64,000 nucleotides of DNA from RGIG8244 sp045639325 (GTDB lineage: Bacteria; Verrucomicrobiota; Lentisphaeria; Victivallales; UBA1829): NCBI GenBank assembly GCA_045639325.1, contig JAZUCU010000043.1, forward strand, positions 124,001-188,000. The letters are read 5' to 3'. Each line of letters begins with the position of its first letter. The stretch's first letter is position 1. Shown here piece by piece: positions 9,092 through 17,493 of this stretch. The notes below the pieces were generated by a model that did no database searches, was not told the origin of the DNA, and was given only the letters and a program-made list of their open reading frames with translations. Position numbers and translations under genes: made by a program.

Positions 9092-10075
9092 ATGCTTCAG
9101 GCAAATCAGGTTTTGGAAAAAGCACGGGAAGTCATGCGGATTGAAACAGAAGGGTTGAATGCGGTCACCGAACAGCTCGGCGATGATTTCGTCCGTTTGA
9201 CGGAAGCATGTATTCAGGTTTTGAATAATGGCGGTAAGATCGTTGTCGCCGGCGTCGGCAAAAGCGGTCATATCGGCAGAAAAATTTCTGCCTCTCTGGC
9301 ATCTACTGGTTCTCCCTCCATCTTTATGCACCCGGTCGAAGCCATGCATGGCGATTTGGGTATGCTGCAGGAAAATGACCTGCTGCTGGCTCTCAGTTAC
9401 AGCGGCGAAACTGCGGAACTCAATTCCATTCTGCTGCCTGCAAAACGTCTCGGTGTGCTGGTGACATGTTTCACCGGTGTTGCCGACTCCACACTCGCTA
9501 AAATGTCAGAAATTGCAGTGGTGGCATCCATTCCCAGAGAAGCATGTCCCTTCAATCTTGCGCCGACAACCACATCCACCGCTCACTTGGCGTTGGGCGA
9601 TGCGTTGGCTATGACTCTGCTCCAGCTACGTCACTTCACAAAAGAAGATTATGGTATGCGTCATCCCTCCGGTGCTATCGGCCGTGCGGTTTCCATGCAT
9701 GTGAAAGACCTGATCCGCCCGGCAGAACGTACTGCTGTTGTCGAACCCGCAACTCCGGTGAAAGATGTGTTGCTGAAGATGACAAAAGCCCGTACCGGTT
9801 CTGCCGCGATTCTGGGTGCAGACAATAAGATCATGGGTATTTTCACCGATGGTGATTTCCGCCGTTGTGTCAGCGATGATTTGTCCGTTCTTTCCAAACC
9901 CATTGCGGATGTCATGACAAAGAATCCGGTTTCCATTCAGGCGGATTCACTTGCCGTTGAGATCCTGAAACTGGTCGAAAAGAAACCGGTGGATGATATT
10001 GTTGTCCTCAATGCCGACGGTACCTTTGCTGGTATGGTTGACATTCAGGATCTTCCCCGCTTCAAAGTGATGTAA
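9092..10075 (+). CDS. kdsD: Arabinose-5-phosphate isomerase (SIS + CBS pair)
   Basis: This enzyme converts D-ribulose 5-phosphate to D-arabinose 5-phosphate, the first committed step to Kdo and hence to LPS. At 327 residues it has family length. The SIS domain (residues 40-170) contains GVGKSGHIGRKISASLASTG and YSGETAELNSIL. Two CBS domains follow (about 205-265 and 275-327), including GIFTDGDFRRCV. KpsF/GutQ paralogues have the same layout, so the exact paralogue is not certain. It is consistent with an LPS-bearing diderm. Ribosome site GAGGTGAAG precedes ATG. Confidence 0.93.
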   Translation: MLQANQVLEKAREVMRIETEGLNAVTEQLGDDFVRLTEACIQVLNNGGKIVVAGVGKSGHIGRKISASLASTGSPSIFMHPVEAMHGDLGMLQENDLLLALSYSGETAELNSILLPAKRLGVLVTCFTGVADSTLAKMSEIAVVASIPREACPFNLAPTTTSTAHLALGDALAMTLLQLRHFTKEDYGMRHPSGAIGRAVSMHVKDLIRPAERTAVVEPATPVKDVLLKMTKARTGSAAILGADNKIMGIFTDGDFRRCVSDDLSVLSKPIADVMTKNPVSIQADSLAVEILKLVEKKPVDDIVVLNADGTFAGMVDIQDLPRFKVM

Positions 10076-10174
10076 GGCGTGTCGTAAAGCAGGATATTAA
10101 TCTTTGTCCAAGTATGACAACGTTTTTTTAGAAATTGAGTACTATAATTTTTTGTATAAAACAGGAAGCTATAT

Positions 10175-11062
10175 ATGAAAAGCTGGAATGGGATTATATA
10201 CTGGGGAAAGATTTGGTTCGCTCAACTTCGAATATCACAATATAGTAAAAATCTTTTTTTATTGATACCTGTTTTTTTTGCTGGAAAGATTTTTGCCCCC
10301 GAAGTTTTACTGCAGTGCGGTAAAGGTTTTTTTTGTTTTTGCATATGTTCTTCTTTTTTTTATGCACTCAATGATTCGTTAGACAAAGATGAGGATATTC
10401 TTGATAAAAATAAAAGTAAACGGCCTATTGCAAGCGGCTTGTTGAATCCTGTAACTGTACTCTTGACTACAGGTTTACTGTCCCTGTTTACGTTATCTTT
10501 TTCGATTTACTTTCTTTCTCCGGAGTTTAATTTCTTTTTACTGATATATATTGCATTGAATTTAGTGTATAATTTGCTTAAAATACGCAACTGTCCTCCA
10601 TGGGATATATTGTTTATATCATCCGGTTTTGTTTGTCGTGTATGTGGAGGAGGAGCCGTTACTGAAATTTCGGTTTCTTCATGGTTGATTGTTATGACAA
10701 TTCTTTTAACACTGATTCTAGCTTTAGGAAAGCGGAATTCAGAAAATAAAAATTCAGATTTTTATTCTGAAAAATTTATATTAGCCATGCTTTCAGCTTT
10801 TTCGGCAGTATTATTTGCACTTTATATTATCTACATCATTACCTTGCCAGACTATAAGGAAATGTATTCAAAGTGGAATTGCTTGACTGTTTTTCCTGTG
10901 GCAGGAGGAATTTTATATTATGCATCTAGAATCTTTTCTGATCAGCGTACAAATACTGATCCTTCTTACTTGCTTTTTCATGATAAAAAATTTTTTGTTT
11001 GGGTTATATTTTGGTTGATTTCAGTAACAGTTGTTATTTATGCAAAAAAAATAGGTGTATGA
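10175..11062 (+). CDS. UbiA-family polyprenyl-phosphate phosphoribosyltransferase-like protein (DPPR synthase type)
   Basis: A 295-residue integral membrane protein with about 8 hydrophobic segments. The Mg/diphosphate motif NDxxDxxxD is present as NDSLDKDEDILDKNKSKRP near residue 65, followed by IASG. A second motif, YNLLKIRNCPPWD, lies near residue 128. This layout is that of decaprenyl-phosphate phosphoribosyltransferases of the UbiA superfamily, which move phosphoribose from PRPP to a lipid phosphate. Quinone or heme prenylation is the alternative. The gene is clearly more AT-rich than its neighbours, with many TTT, AAA and ATA codons, and it is coupled to the radical SAM gene. Confidence 0.75.
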   Translation: MKSWNGIIYWGKIWFAQLRISQYSKNLFLLIPVFFAGKIFAPEVLLQCGKGFFCFCICSSFFYALNDSLDKDEDILDKNKSKRPIASGLLNPVTVLLTTGLLSLFTLSFSIYFLSPEFNFFLLIYIALNLVYNLLKIRNCPPWDILFISSGFVCRVCGGGAVTEISVSSWLIVMTILLTLILALGKRNSENKNSDFYSEKFILAMLSAFSAVLFALYIIYIITLPDYKEMYSKWNCLTVFPVAGGILYYASRIFSDQRTNTDPSYLLFHDKKFFVWVIFWLISVTVVIYAKKIGV

Positions 11063-11063
11063 T

Positions 11064-12503
11064 ATGTCCGGAAAATTGATGTTATTTTATCCCCCTGGAA
11101 AACTATTTCAGCGTTCCGAAGCACGTTGTCAATCCAATATCGAAAAATCAACTGCTACGTCAGTAAGAGCATGCAATGATTTGGGATATTGCGCAGCGGT
11201 AATGCGTCAACATCATTGGGAGGTACATTTAAAAGACTATCAGACTGAGAATTGTACATTAGAAGATCTTTATTCAGATTTTCAAATGTTTATGCCGAAT
11301 GCAGTGCTTCTGGCTACGACTAACGCGACACTTTTTGATGATTTGGAAATCATCGCTGAATTAAAAGTCTTGCGTTCCGATTTATTGGTTGTTATGACAG
11401 GAGCAGTTTTTTTTGCACCCCCTTCTGAATTATTAAAAAATAAATTGCTTGCAAATGTTGATTTTTTAATATGTGAGGAAGTTGAATGTGTTATTGATCA
11501 GATTTTGAATGGATGTAATCCTGTTGAAATTCCCAGAATTTACTATCGGGAAAGTGGGCAGTGGAAGAAATCTCAATCTGATTATTTGGAAGAAAATCTT
11601 GATCGTTTACCATTTCCTGCCCGTGATTTGATGAACAATACTCTTTATGTGAGACCCGATACAGGCGAAATGCAAGCAACAATATCTACATCGCGAGGTT
11701 GTCCTTCTCAATGTACTTTTTGTCTGACTCCAGTTATGACGGGGCGAAAAGTACGTTTCCGTTCACCCGAGAATATAGTAGCTGAAATCAAAGAATGTGT
11801 TGAGAAATATCATATTTATAATTTCTTTTTCCGCGCAGATACTTTCACTATAAACCGGAAAATCACCCTTGAAATTTGCCGTCTTCTTCAACAGGAAGGG
11901 CTTGCAGATAAAATCCATTGGGTCGCTAATTCCAGAGTTGATACTTTGGATGATGAAATACTGCAAAGTATGAAAGCGTGTGGCTGCTGGCTGTTGGCGA
12001 TTGGTTTTGAATCGGGTTCTGAAGAAACGTTGCAACGTATCAAGAAAAGAATTACGGTCGAACAAATGCAAAAGACCGCAAATGCTATTCATAAAGCTGG
12101 AATCAAATTGTTTGGTTTTTTTATGATAGGTTTTCCATGGGAATCAAAAGAACATTTGAAAGCAACTGAACGGTGCATATGGAAACTTGCGCCTGATTTT
12201 TTAGAACTTCATATCGTTACACCATTTTATGGCACAGCATTGTACAATGAAATTGCAGCATCCAGAGGAGAGCTGTTGAATGTGGCAGGTTGCGATTATT
12301 TTGAAAAAACTTTTGATGGAATTAATGATTTTATGTCGGTAGACAAAATCGCCAGTTTCAGAAGACGTGTTTTATTGCGTTATTTATTGAGACCCCGCTA
12401 CCTCATTAAACGTCTTATCGAATGTATGACTGATTATCGAAAATTGTTTTCGTATTGGAATTACGGTTTGAGAATGTTGTTTAATTTGTGTAAAAAATCT
12501 TAA
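11064..12503 (+). CDS. Cobalamin-binding radical SAM protein (B12-rSAM)
   Basis: About 479 residues. The N-terminal 150 residues look like a B12-binding Rossmann domain (GYCAAVMRQHHWEVHLKDYQ, PNAVLLATTNATLFDDLEII), without an obvious DxHxxG signature. The radical SAM cluster motif CxxxCxxC follows in STSRGCPSQCTFCLTPVMTG near residue 215. The domain continues with FFFRADTFTINRKITLEICR and AIGFESGSEETLQRIKKR. Such proteins methylate or rearrange unactivated carbons, often in lipids or natural products; the substrate here is unknown. I chose ATG 11064, because TAGGTG lies just upstream; an in-frame GTG at 11055 overlaps the UbiA-like gene. The region is AT-rich like its neighbours. Confidence 0.85.
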   Translation: MSGKLMLFYPPGKLFQRSEARCQSNIEKSTATSVRACNDLGYCAAVMRQHHWEVHLKDYQTENCTLEDLYSDFQMFMPNAVLLATTNATLFDDLEIIAELKVLRSDLLVVMTGAVFFAPPSELLKNKLLANVDFLICEEVECVIDQILNGCNPVEIPRIYYRESGQWKKSQSDYLEENLDRLPFPARDLMNNTLYVRPDTGEMQATISTSRGCPSQCTFCLTPVMTGRKVRFRSPENIVAEIKECVEKYHIYNFFFRADTFTINRKITLEICRLLQQEGLADKIHWVANSRVDTLDDEILQSMKACGCWLLAIGFESGSEETLQRIKKRITVEQMQKTANAIHKAGIKLFGFFMIGFPWESKEHLKATERCIWKLAPDFLELHIVTPFYGTALYNEIAASRGELLNVAGCDYFEKTFDGINDFMSVDKIASFRRRVLLRYLLRPRYLIKRLIECMTDYRKLFSYWNYGLRMLFNLCKKS

Positions 12504-12586
12504 ACGAATAATTTAAGTTTTTTATATGTTATCTTTTCTAAAAAATATTGTTACTTGATATCGTTTGTGAATAAAGGATACAGACA

Positions 12587-13831
12587 ATGAATAATCACTT
12601 TTTTTCAATTTTTGTTTCAAATGATAATGCAGAAAAAAATAAAATCTTTAAGATGTTTTGCTGGCTGGCTGTTTGTCTTATCTTCGTAAATTTTGTTGTT
12701 TATTTTTCTGACGCATTTTTTTGTTCGGGTGTGCAGCCGTATATGACCGCTCATCACTTCTTAAATTATCATTTCGGTTTAATACCAAGAGCTTTTTATG
12801 GAGCAACAATTGGTGAATTGACTCAGATTTTGCCGAAAGCTGCATATTTTCTTGTCTGGTTTATCATTTGTCTTATCCCTTATGTCACATATTTTCTTAT
12901 GTATTTGCGCATGAGAAAACAAAGTTTGAATGTCGCAATGTTGGATGCTGTCGCCGTTTTTGCGTTGGTGCTTCCAACAACTTTTATGCCGTTAAATGAC
13001 TTTTTCCGTTTGGATATTGTTCTGCTTAACTGGTTTGTTTTATGTGCATTGGTTGTTTGGAACAGGCATTGGCTGCGTTTCTGTGTTCCTTTTATAATGA
13101 TCATTATGACACTGACGCATGAGGGGGCAATATTTATGTTTTTACCGATTTTGTGTGGAATTGCGGTTTACAAAGCCGAAAAAAAGGTCGATTTGTTGTA
13201 TCCCGTATTGCTGTGTTTCTTTGTGTTATGTTCATTGGCTCTCTATTTATATATGAGCCGGACTGCAGTGGATTTTAAAGCAGTCGATACTTTTATTCAA
13301 AAAAGAAATACGATGGAAGGTTTGCTTACGGATGAGCTTACTATGACTCCTCATCTTGAAAGTGTTCATGACGGATATTTAAAATGGTCTTTGACGAAGG
13401 GATTTACTCCTGTTGTTTGTATGAAAATCCTTTTTTCAATTCCTTTTTTTGCTGCAGCAGTATGCATTGTACTTTATATTTGGCGTGCTGTATATAATAG
13501 TAATCAGAATCGTTTATTCCGGTGGAAATTGAGTTTTCTTTTTTTAACGACATTGTCCAACCTTTGTCTCCTAATCGGATGTGATTATAACCGCTGGGCC
13601 TGGTCATGGCTTACAGGTAATATTTTATTGCTGTTTCTTCTATTGGGAGATAAAAATATCCAACCGCTTGCGCCTGTGAATTTGAAATATAAAAGAATCT
13701 TTTTTATCTTATTGTTTATCTTCTTTATTTCTGGACCTGGCGATTGTCACAGTTTTTCACGTTTTACTGTTTTTTGTGGTAACGCTGTTGGTGTTACGCT
13801 TGCCAAGGTCTATAATGCTATTATCAAATAA
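12587..13831 (+). CDS. Polytopic membrane protein, AT-rich block
   Basis: This 414-residue protein has about 9-10 hydrophobic segments. Conserved-looking polar positions between helices are NYHFGLIPRAFYGATIGEL, LPLNDFFRLD-like MPLNDFFRLDIVLL and MTLTHEGAIFMFLPIL. Membrane proteins with an arginine-bearing GxxxR loop and a HEG motif occur in polysaccharide clusters, where they may act as polymerases or GT-C-like transferases. That is only a resemblance. Composition matches the two upstream genes. A promoter is not obvious in the 83-bp gap. I cannot assign a function. Confidence 0.7.
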   Translation: MNNHFFSIFVSNDNAEKNKIFKMFCWLAVCLIFVNFVVYFSDAFFCSGVQPYMTAHHFLNYHFGLIPRAFYGATIGELTQILPKAAYFLVWFIICLIPYVTYFLMYLRMRKQSLNVAMLDAVAVFALVLPTTFMPLNDFFRLDIVLLNWFVLCALVVWNRHWLRFCVPFIMIIMTLTHEGAIFMFLPILCGIAVYKAEKKVDLLYPVLLCFFVLCSLALYLYMSRTAVDFKAVDTFIQKRNTMEGLLTDELTMTPHLESVHDGYLKWSLTKGFTPVVCMKILFSIPFFAAAVCIVLYIWRAVYNSNQNRLFRWKLSFLFLTTLSNLCLLIGCDYNRWAWSWLTGNILLLFLLLGDKNIQPLAPVNLKYKRIFFILLFIFFISGPGDCHSFSRFTVFCGNAVGVTLAKVYNAIIK

Positions 13832-13923
13832 AAGGTTGCAGGGTGATAAAAAATTTGCTAGTTGAGGATTTTATGATAACGTCCGAAAAATTGCGCACAT
13901 TTTGAAAAACAGGACTTGAAAAA

Positions 13924-13985
13924 AGCCTGTTTCCATGATTGATTATAATATCCACAAAACAACCAATCAAGAAAGGAAACAGGCT
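13924..13985. repeat. Long inverted repeat next to the transposase remnant
   Basis: Arms AGCCTGTTTCC (13924-13934) and GGAAACAGGCT (13975-13985) are perfect 11-bp complements. Inner TGATTG and CAATCA extend the pairing. It may be the end or leader of a decayed insertion sequence, with the short reading frame starting at once after it. Confidence 0.55.
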
Positions 13986-14081
13986 ATGAACAATGTAGCG
14001 CCAAAAAACGAAAAGTCAATCGTCGGAGCAATCAAAATTAACGAAAAAGAGATCGGGGACACTACCGTTTATCAATTATAA
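13986..14081 (+). pseudogene. Probable N-terminal remnant of an IS256-type (mutator) transposase
   Basis: A 31-codon frame, preceded by AGAAAGGAAACAGGCT, contains IVGAIKINEKEIGD. This resembles the start of IS256/mutator transposases, where an I-x-I-(N/D)-E-x-x-I segment precedes the conserved helical region. The similarity then stops abruptly (TTVYQL, stop), and no further transposase sequence is visible before the terminator at 14149. The assignment rests on short similarity from memory and should be treated as tentative. Confidence 0.4.
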
Positions 14082-14148
14082 TTAATAGACAATGGGAGAG
14101 GGTATCTTTCCAGTTCAGGGAGATTCTTTTACTGGGAAATGCGGGCAC

Positions 14149-14188
14149 AAAAAAACACCCGGTTTCCGGAATGTGGAAATCGGGTGTT
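14149..14188 (-). terminator. Rho-independent terminator of the pseudopilin genes
   Basis: On the minus strand AACACCCGATTTCC pairs with GGAAACCGGGTGTT (14188-14154), with one mismatch, followed by TTTTTTTGTG. It lies 24 bp after the pseudopilin stop codon. Confidence 0.9.
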
Positions 14189-14211
14189 GAATGTTTCTGG
14201 TCAGAGAACGA

Positions 14212-14895
14212 TTACTGCCAGGAGGTGCAGAGATCGTCTACTTCAATATCGTTGGAGTTTACTGTAATGCCACCACTCGGAACGGTTGTTTTGCCGAGAG
14301 AAATAACTGCCACGGTATCATTGATCTGATCGCCGGTTGCTCCGAATTTCGCAGCAATACCTTCAATCTTACCGTCATAGTTGGTATCCAGATAAATGAT
14401 GTAGGGACGTCCCCACGGGTCACGATAGCCGGCAGTTGTTGAATTGCTTGCGCCGAAATAAGAATTCGGTGCAGCCAGATATTTTTTTGCTTTTTTGTTG
14501 AATTTTTTTGTATCACTTCCGGATGCCGGAGTCTTTGTGATATCGGTATGATCGACATAGCAGATCGTATCGAAGAGTGTCAGATAGCTTGCATCCAGTG
14601 CTGCATTTTCTGCAATTTTAACAGATGCATTGGCAGCAGGTGTTACAGCTGCGGAGGAACCCCAATAAACAATATCGTTTGAGGATCCATCAGAAGCATC
14701 TTTTGACGGCAGATATTTATGATCGTTCTGGAAACTCTTGATTGCCAGATGAATGCCTTTTGCTTCGGTCAATGCCTGTGTTGCTCTGCCGGATTCTTTG
14801 ACTGCACCGACGGTGGGAATCAGGATACCTGCCAGAATGGCGATAACGGCGATAACGGTGAGGAGTTCCACCAATGAGAAATGTTGTTTTTTCAT
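14212..14895 (-). CDS. Type II secretion G-like pseudopilin / prepilin-type protein
   Basis: A 227-residue protein with a class III signal. The short basic leader MKKQHF is followed by SLVELLTVIAVIAILAGILIP, with Glu at +5 and a hydrophobic helix. The C-terminal part has GYRDPWGRPYIIYLDTNYDG, the DPWGxPY motif of GspG-type pseudopilins. A prepilin peptidase would cleave after the leader. Genomes of this group carry many such proteins, so a role in a specific pilus cannot be assigned. It is 26 bp downstream of a second pseudopilin, and a strong terminator follows. Confidence 0.88.
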   Translation of the reverse strand: MKKQHFSLVELLTVIAVIAILAGILIPTVGAVKESGRATQALTEAKGIHLAIKSFQNDHKYLPSKDASDGSSNDIVYWGSSAAVTPAANASVKIAENAALDASYLTLFDTICYVDHTDITKTPASGSDTKKFNKKAKKYLAAPNSYFGASNSTTAGYRDPWGRPYIIYLDTNYDGKIEGIAAKFGATGDQINDTVAVISLGKTTVPSGGITVNSNDIEVDDLCTSWQ

Positions 14896-14921
14896 ATTAA
14901 CACGTCCTTTCCTTAAATGAC

Positions 14922-15440
14922 TTACTGTTTACAATTTGTGATGTCGTCGCCCGCACCGAAAGAAGCAGCATCGGGAGTGGCAGCTCCACCGTCGCCGGAT
15001 TTCTTATCTGCGCCCAATGAACCGAGGTCGTAACTGCCTTTATTGACTTTGCCGGGATAGCAATACCAGATATAGGAATCTTTGCCGTATCCGTCATGAA
15101 TTTCATAGGCATTACCGACAGCTGTTCCCTGTTTGATAAAGGAATTGTAATCCACGAACTGATTGAAATTATCTTTCGTTGCATTTGCAACATTGGTAAC
15201 TGCATCTGTACGGAATTTAACATAGTTTCCCTTGCTGATCGGGAGATAATAACCGTACTTTTCCTTATATTGTTCCAGTGCGACCTTGATAATTTCAATG
15301 GTTGCAAGGGTACGTGCTTCGTTTGTTTTTGCACGGACATATCCGATGATTCCGGTGGTGATACCGGCAAGAATTGCCAGGATGGCGACCGCTGCCAGAA
15401 TTTCGATCAAAGTAAATTTTTTCTGTTTGCAAGTAATCAT
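14922..15440 (-). CDS. Prepilin-type / GspG-like pseudopilin
   Basis: A 172-residue protein beginning MITCKQKKFTLIEILAAVAI, the classical prepilin cleavage site with FTLIE, followed by a hydrophobic N-terminal helix. The amphipathic region NEARTLATIEIIKVALEQYK and KYGYYLPISKGNY fits GspG-type pseudopilins. The C-terminal half is Gly/Ser/Asp-rich and differs from its downstream neighbour. The two genes probably form a bicistronic unit that ends at 14149. An inverted repeat (15469-15539) separates this gene from GH20. Confidence 0.85.
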   Translation of the reverse strand: MITCKQKKFTLIEILAAVAILAILAGITTGIIGYVRAKTNEARTLATIEIIKVALEQYKEKYGYYLPISKGNYVKFRTDAVTNVANATKDNFNQFVDYNSFIKQGTAVGNAYEIHDGYGKDSYIWYCYPGKVNKGSYDLGSLGADKKSGDGGAATPDAASFGAGDDITNCKQ

Positions 15441-15468
15441 AATTCAAACTCCATATCGGTTTTAGAAT

Positions 15469-15539
15469 ACATATACACGCATTTTTCCACATTTCAAAGA
15501 AAAAAACGAAAAAAAAGGAAAAAATGTTTGTGTATATGT
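15469..15539. repeat. Inverted repeat between GH20 and pseudopilin genes
   Basis: Arm ACATATACAC followed by GCATTTTTCC (15469-15488) is mirrored by GGAAAAAATG, TTT and GTGTATATGT (15517-15539). This gives about 20 paired bases with a 3-base bulge and a 28-base loop rich in A on the plus strand. It may act as a terminator for the GH20 gene or as a leader hairpin for the pseudopilins. The 3' side on the minus strand is not a clean T-run. Confidence 0.5.
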
Positions 15540-15559
15540 AATAAAAATAGAATGCCGTA

Positions 15560-17449
15560 TCAATCGCGTTTTTTCAATTTCAGTACAAGCATGTTGTTTT
15601 CTACAATCCGGGGCTTGTTCAGTTTTACAATTGTCAAACGTTCGCCGTCGCCGAATTGAGTGTGATAACGTCCTTCCGTCAACATGTTTTCCGGTTCGAT
15701 CACGGTTCCGTCAATTTCTGCAATTGCGTCCGGAATGTAATCGCCGGTGGCATCTTCATACATGATATAACTGCAGATACCGCGGGTACATTCGGTATAC
15801 AGTATTTTGACTTCTGCAGGATTGGTCACCGCTTCATTCAACAGAAGATAGGCGCTTGCTTCGGTACAATCATCGTAGAATCCGTAAATGGAATGCCCGA
15901 CGCTTTTGCCTGCCGATATCCATTCGGAATTTTCGCCACGGACAAAATATTCCATTGCGCCTAAGCCCTGACGGAAGGGATAGGTGATCTTCAGACGGGC
16001 CGCCGGACGTTTGGTGGAACCGTTTAAAATATTATCCAGCGTTTTTATTGTGGAATCAATGGTGAAGTCATCCGGGATTTCGCAGCAATATTCGTTTTTG
16101 TACCAGACTTTCAATTCTTCGTTTGCAGCACTCATCACATTTTTGAGCTCATCCAAACGGGACCAGTCATTGAATTCTGCTTTCGGATTGCTCCATTTGC
16201 TGATGATTTTTCTGAGTTCATAATACCAGAGTTCGCAACGGATCTTGAAATTCAATTCGTAAAGATAACAGGCGGTCCGATGATTTTTCGGCTGTTCCAG
16301 TTCTTTCCGGATCAGCGGCGCAAAGGCCCGGGTGATTTGATATTTGCTGTAATCAAAATAATTGAGTTGATTCTGGGCATAAGCGGCGGGCGATGCGGGA
16401 ATGCCAAGGATTTCACCTTCTCTCAAATGATGCCGCATGAGTTCCTGTTCTACTTCATTTTCTGTGTTGAGATAATCGCGGACGACTTGTAGCTGGGCAT
16501 CATCGGAATCCATGCCGTTACGCCAGAGCAGAGACGCATAAGCCATCATGGGGAACGCATTGTACCGGGTCATCTTACCCCAGTTGCTGAGGAGCATACC
16601 CATGGGCTTGTATTTTTTTGCATATTCCGTGAATGCTTCGATATTCTGGAAGAAATACGTTGCGGGTACGCCGACATAGCGGAATCCGTGTTTTTCGTGG
16701 AAATCAAAATAATCCATTTTGGGGCCGCCGGTATGAGCGTGTTCCGGAATTTCTCTGCCATACCACCAGGAAAGCATGATGATATCGCGGGGAAAATTCT
16801 CGAATGCTTCCGGATAAGATTCCAGAGAGTCATCCCACATCATCATTTCTTTGCCGAGTTTGTTTACAATGATGTCATGAATGCGTTTGATATGATATTC
16901 ATGAATCGCTGCACGGCCTTCCCGTTCCGCCCATGCTGCACATTCCGGACAGAGTGCGATATCAAAGTTTTCATCCAATCCGGCATTGATGTATTTGCCG
17001 GGGAAGAGTTCCGTTGTTTCGCGCAGGTAGGCTTCGATAAATTCAAACGTTTCTTCCACGGAAGGGCAGAACGATTCTTTCAGATTGGCGAATCTGCCTT
17101 TTGTTCCGTTGCGGAGTTCGCAGAGATGTTCAAATTCCGGACATTCCAGGAACGCTTCTGCATGGCTGAAAAGTTCGTAGTTCGGGATGATTTCAATTCC
17201 GCGGTCAGCGGCATATTTGACCATGCGTCTGATTTCATCTTTGGAGTAAGTCCGGTTTTCCGGCAGGTGATGGAATACATCGGTGCGGATGCAGCCATAG
17301 AGGCAGACGTTGATATAATTAAAGCCCAGTTCGGCTGCGTAGTCGATAAATTTTTCCGCCCATTCGATGGAGACTTTATGTCTTGCCATATAAAATTGGG
17401 CGATTCGCATATCAATGGGGAATACGGGGGATTTTTCCGTTGATTTCAT
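15560..17449 (-). CDS. Glycoside hydrolase family 20 (beta-N-acetylhexosaminidase-like)
   Basis: 629 residues with a TIM-barrel start at once (DMRIAQFYMARHKVSIEWAE) and no signal peptide, so probably cytoplasmic. Family 20 features are NYINVCLYGCIRTDV, IEIIPNYELFSHAEAFL, the Asp-Glu pair in YINAGLDENFDIALCPEC (near residue 160) and MMMWDDSLESYPE. The first 200 residues are the most conserved; the C-terminal 200 residues are of unknown fold. Substrates of the family are terminal GlcNAc or GalNAc residues of glycans. It follows gpsA after 44 bp. Confidence 0.8.
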   Translation of the reverse strand: MKSTEKSPVFPIDMRIAQFYMARHKVSIEWAEKFIDYAAELGFNYINVCLYGCIRTDVFHHLPENRTYSKDEIRRMVKYAADRGIEIIPNYELFSHAEAFLECPEFEHLCELRNGTKGRFANLKESFCPSVEETFEFIEAYLRETTELFPGKYINAGLDENFDIALCPECAAWAEREGRAAIHEYHIKRIHDIIVNKLGKEMMMWDDSLESYPEAFENFPRDIIMLSWWYGREIPEHAHTGGPKMDYFDFHEKHGFRYVGVPATYFFQNIEAFTEYAKKYKPMGMLLSNWGKMTRYNAFPMMAYASLLWRNGMDSDDAQLQVVRDYLNTENEVEQELMRHHLREGEILGIPASPAAYAQNQLNYFDYSKYQITRAFAPLIRKELEQPKNHRTACYLYELNFKIRCELWYYELRKIISKWSNPKAEFNDWSRLDELKNVMSAANEELKVWYKNEYCCEIPDDFTIDSTIKTLDNILNGSTKRPAARLKITYPFRQGLGAMEYFVRGENSEWISAGKSVGHSIYGFYDDCTEASAYLLLNEAVTNPAEVKILYTECTRGICSYIMYEDATGDYIPDAIAEIDGTVIEPENMLTEGRYHTQFGDGERLTIVKLNKPRIVENNMLVLKLKKRD

Positions 17450-17493
17450 GTCATTCCTCTGCCATTTATTTTATCAAATATTTTTTGACCGAA

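Larger units (their letters stand above)
13832..14211 (+). other. Intergenic region after the AT-rich block
   Basis: A 380-bp region with three things: AT-rich sequence with no gene (13832-13920), a hairpin plus short transposase-like reading frame (13924-14081), and the terminator of the pseudopilin operon on the other strand (14149-14188). Nothing is seen in 14082-14148. Confidence 0.6.

Noticed and set aside
10076..10174. Promoter of the AT-rich block
   Set aside because: TATAAT-like sequences are present, but no -35 at a workable distance is clear in this AT-rich gap.
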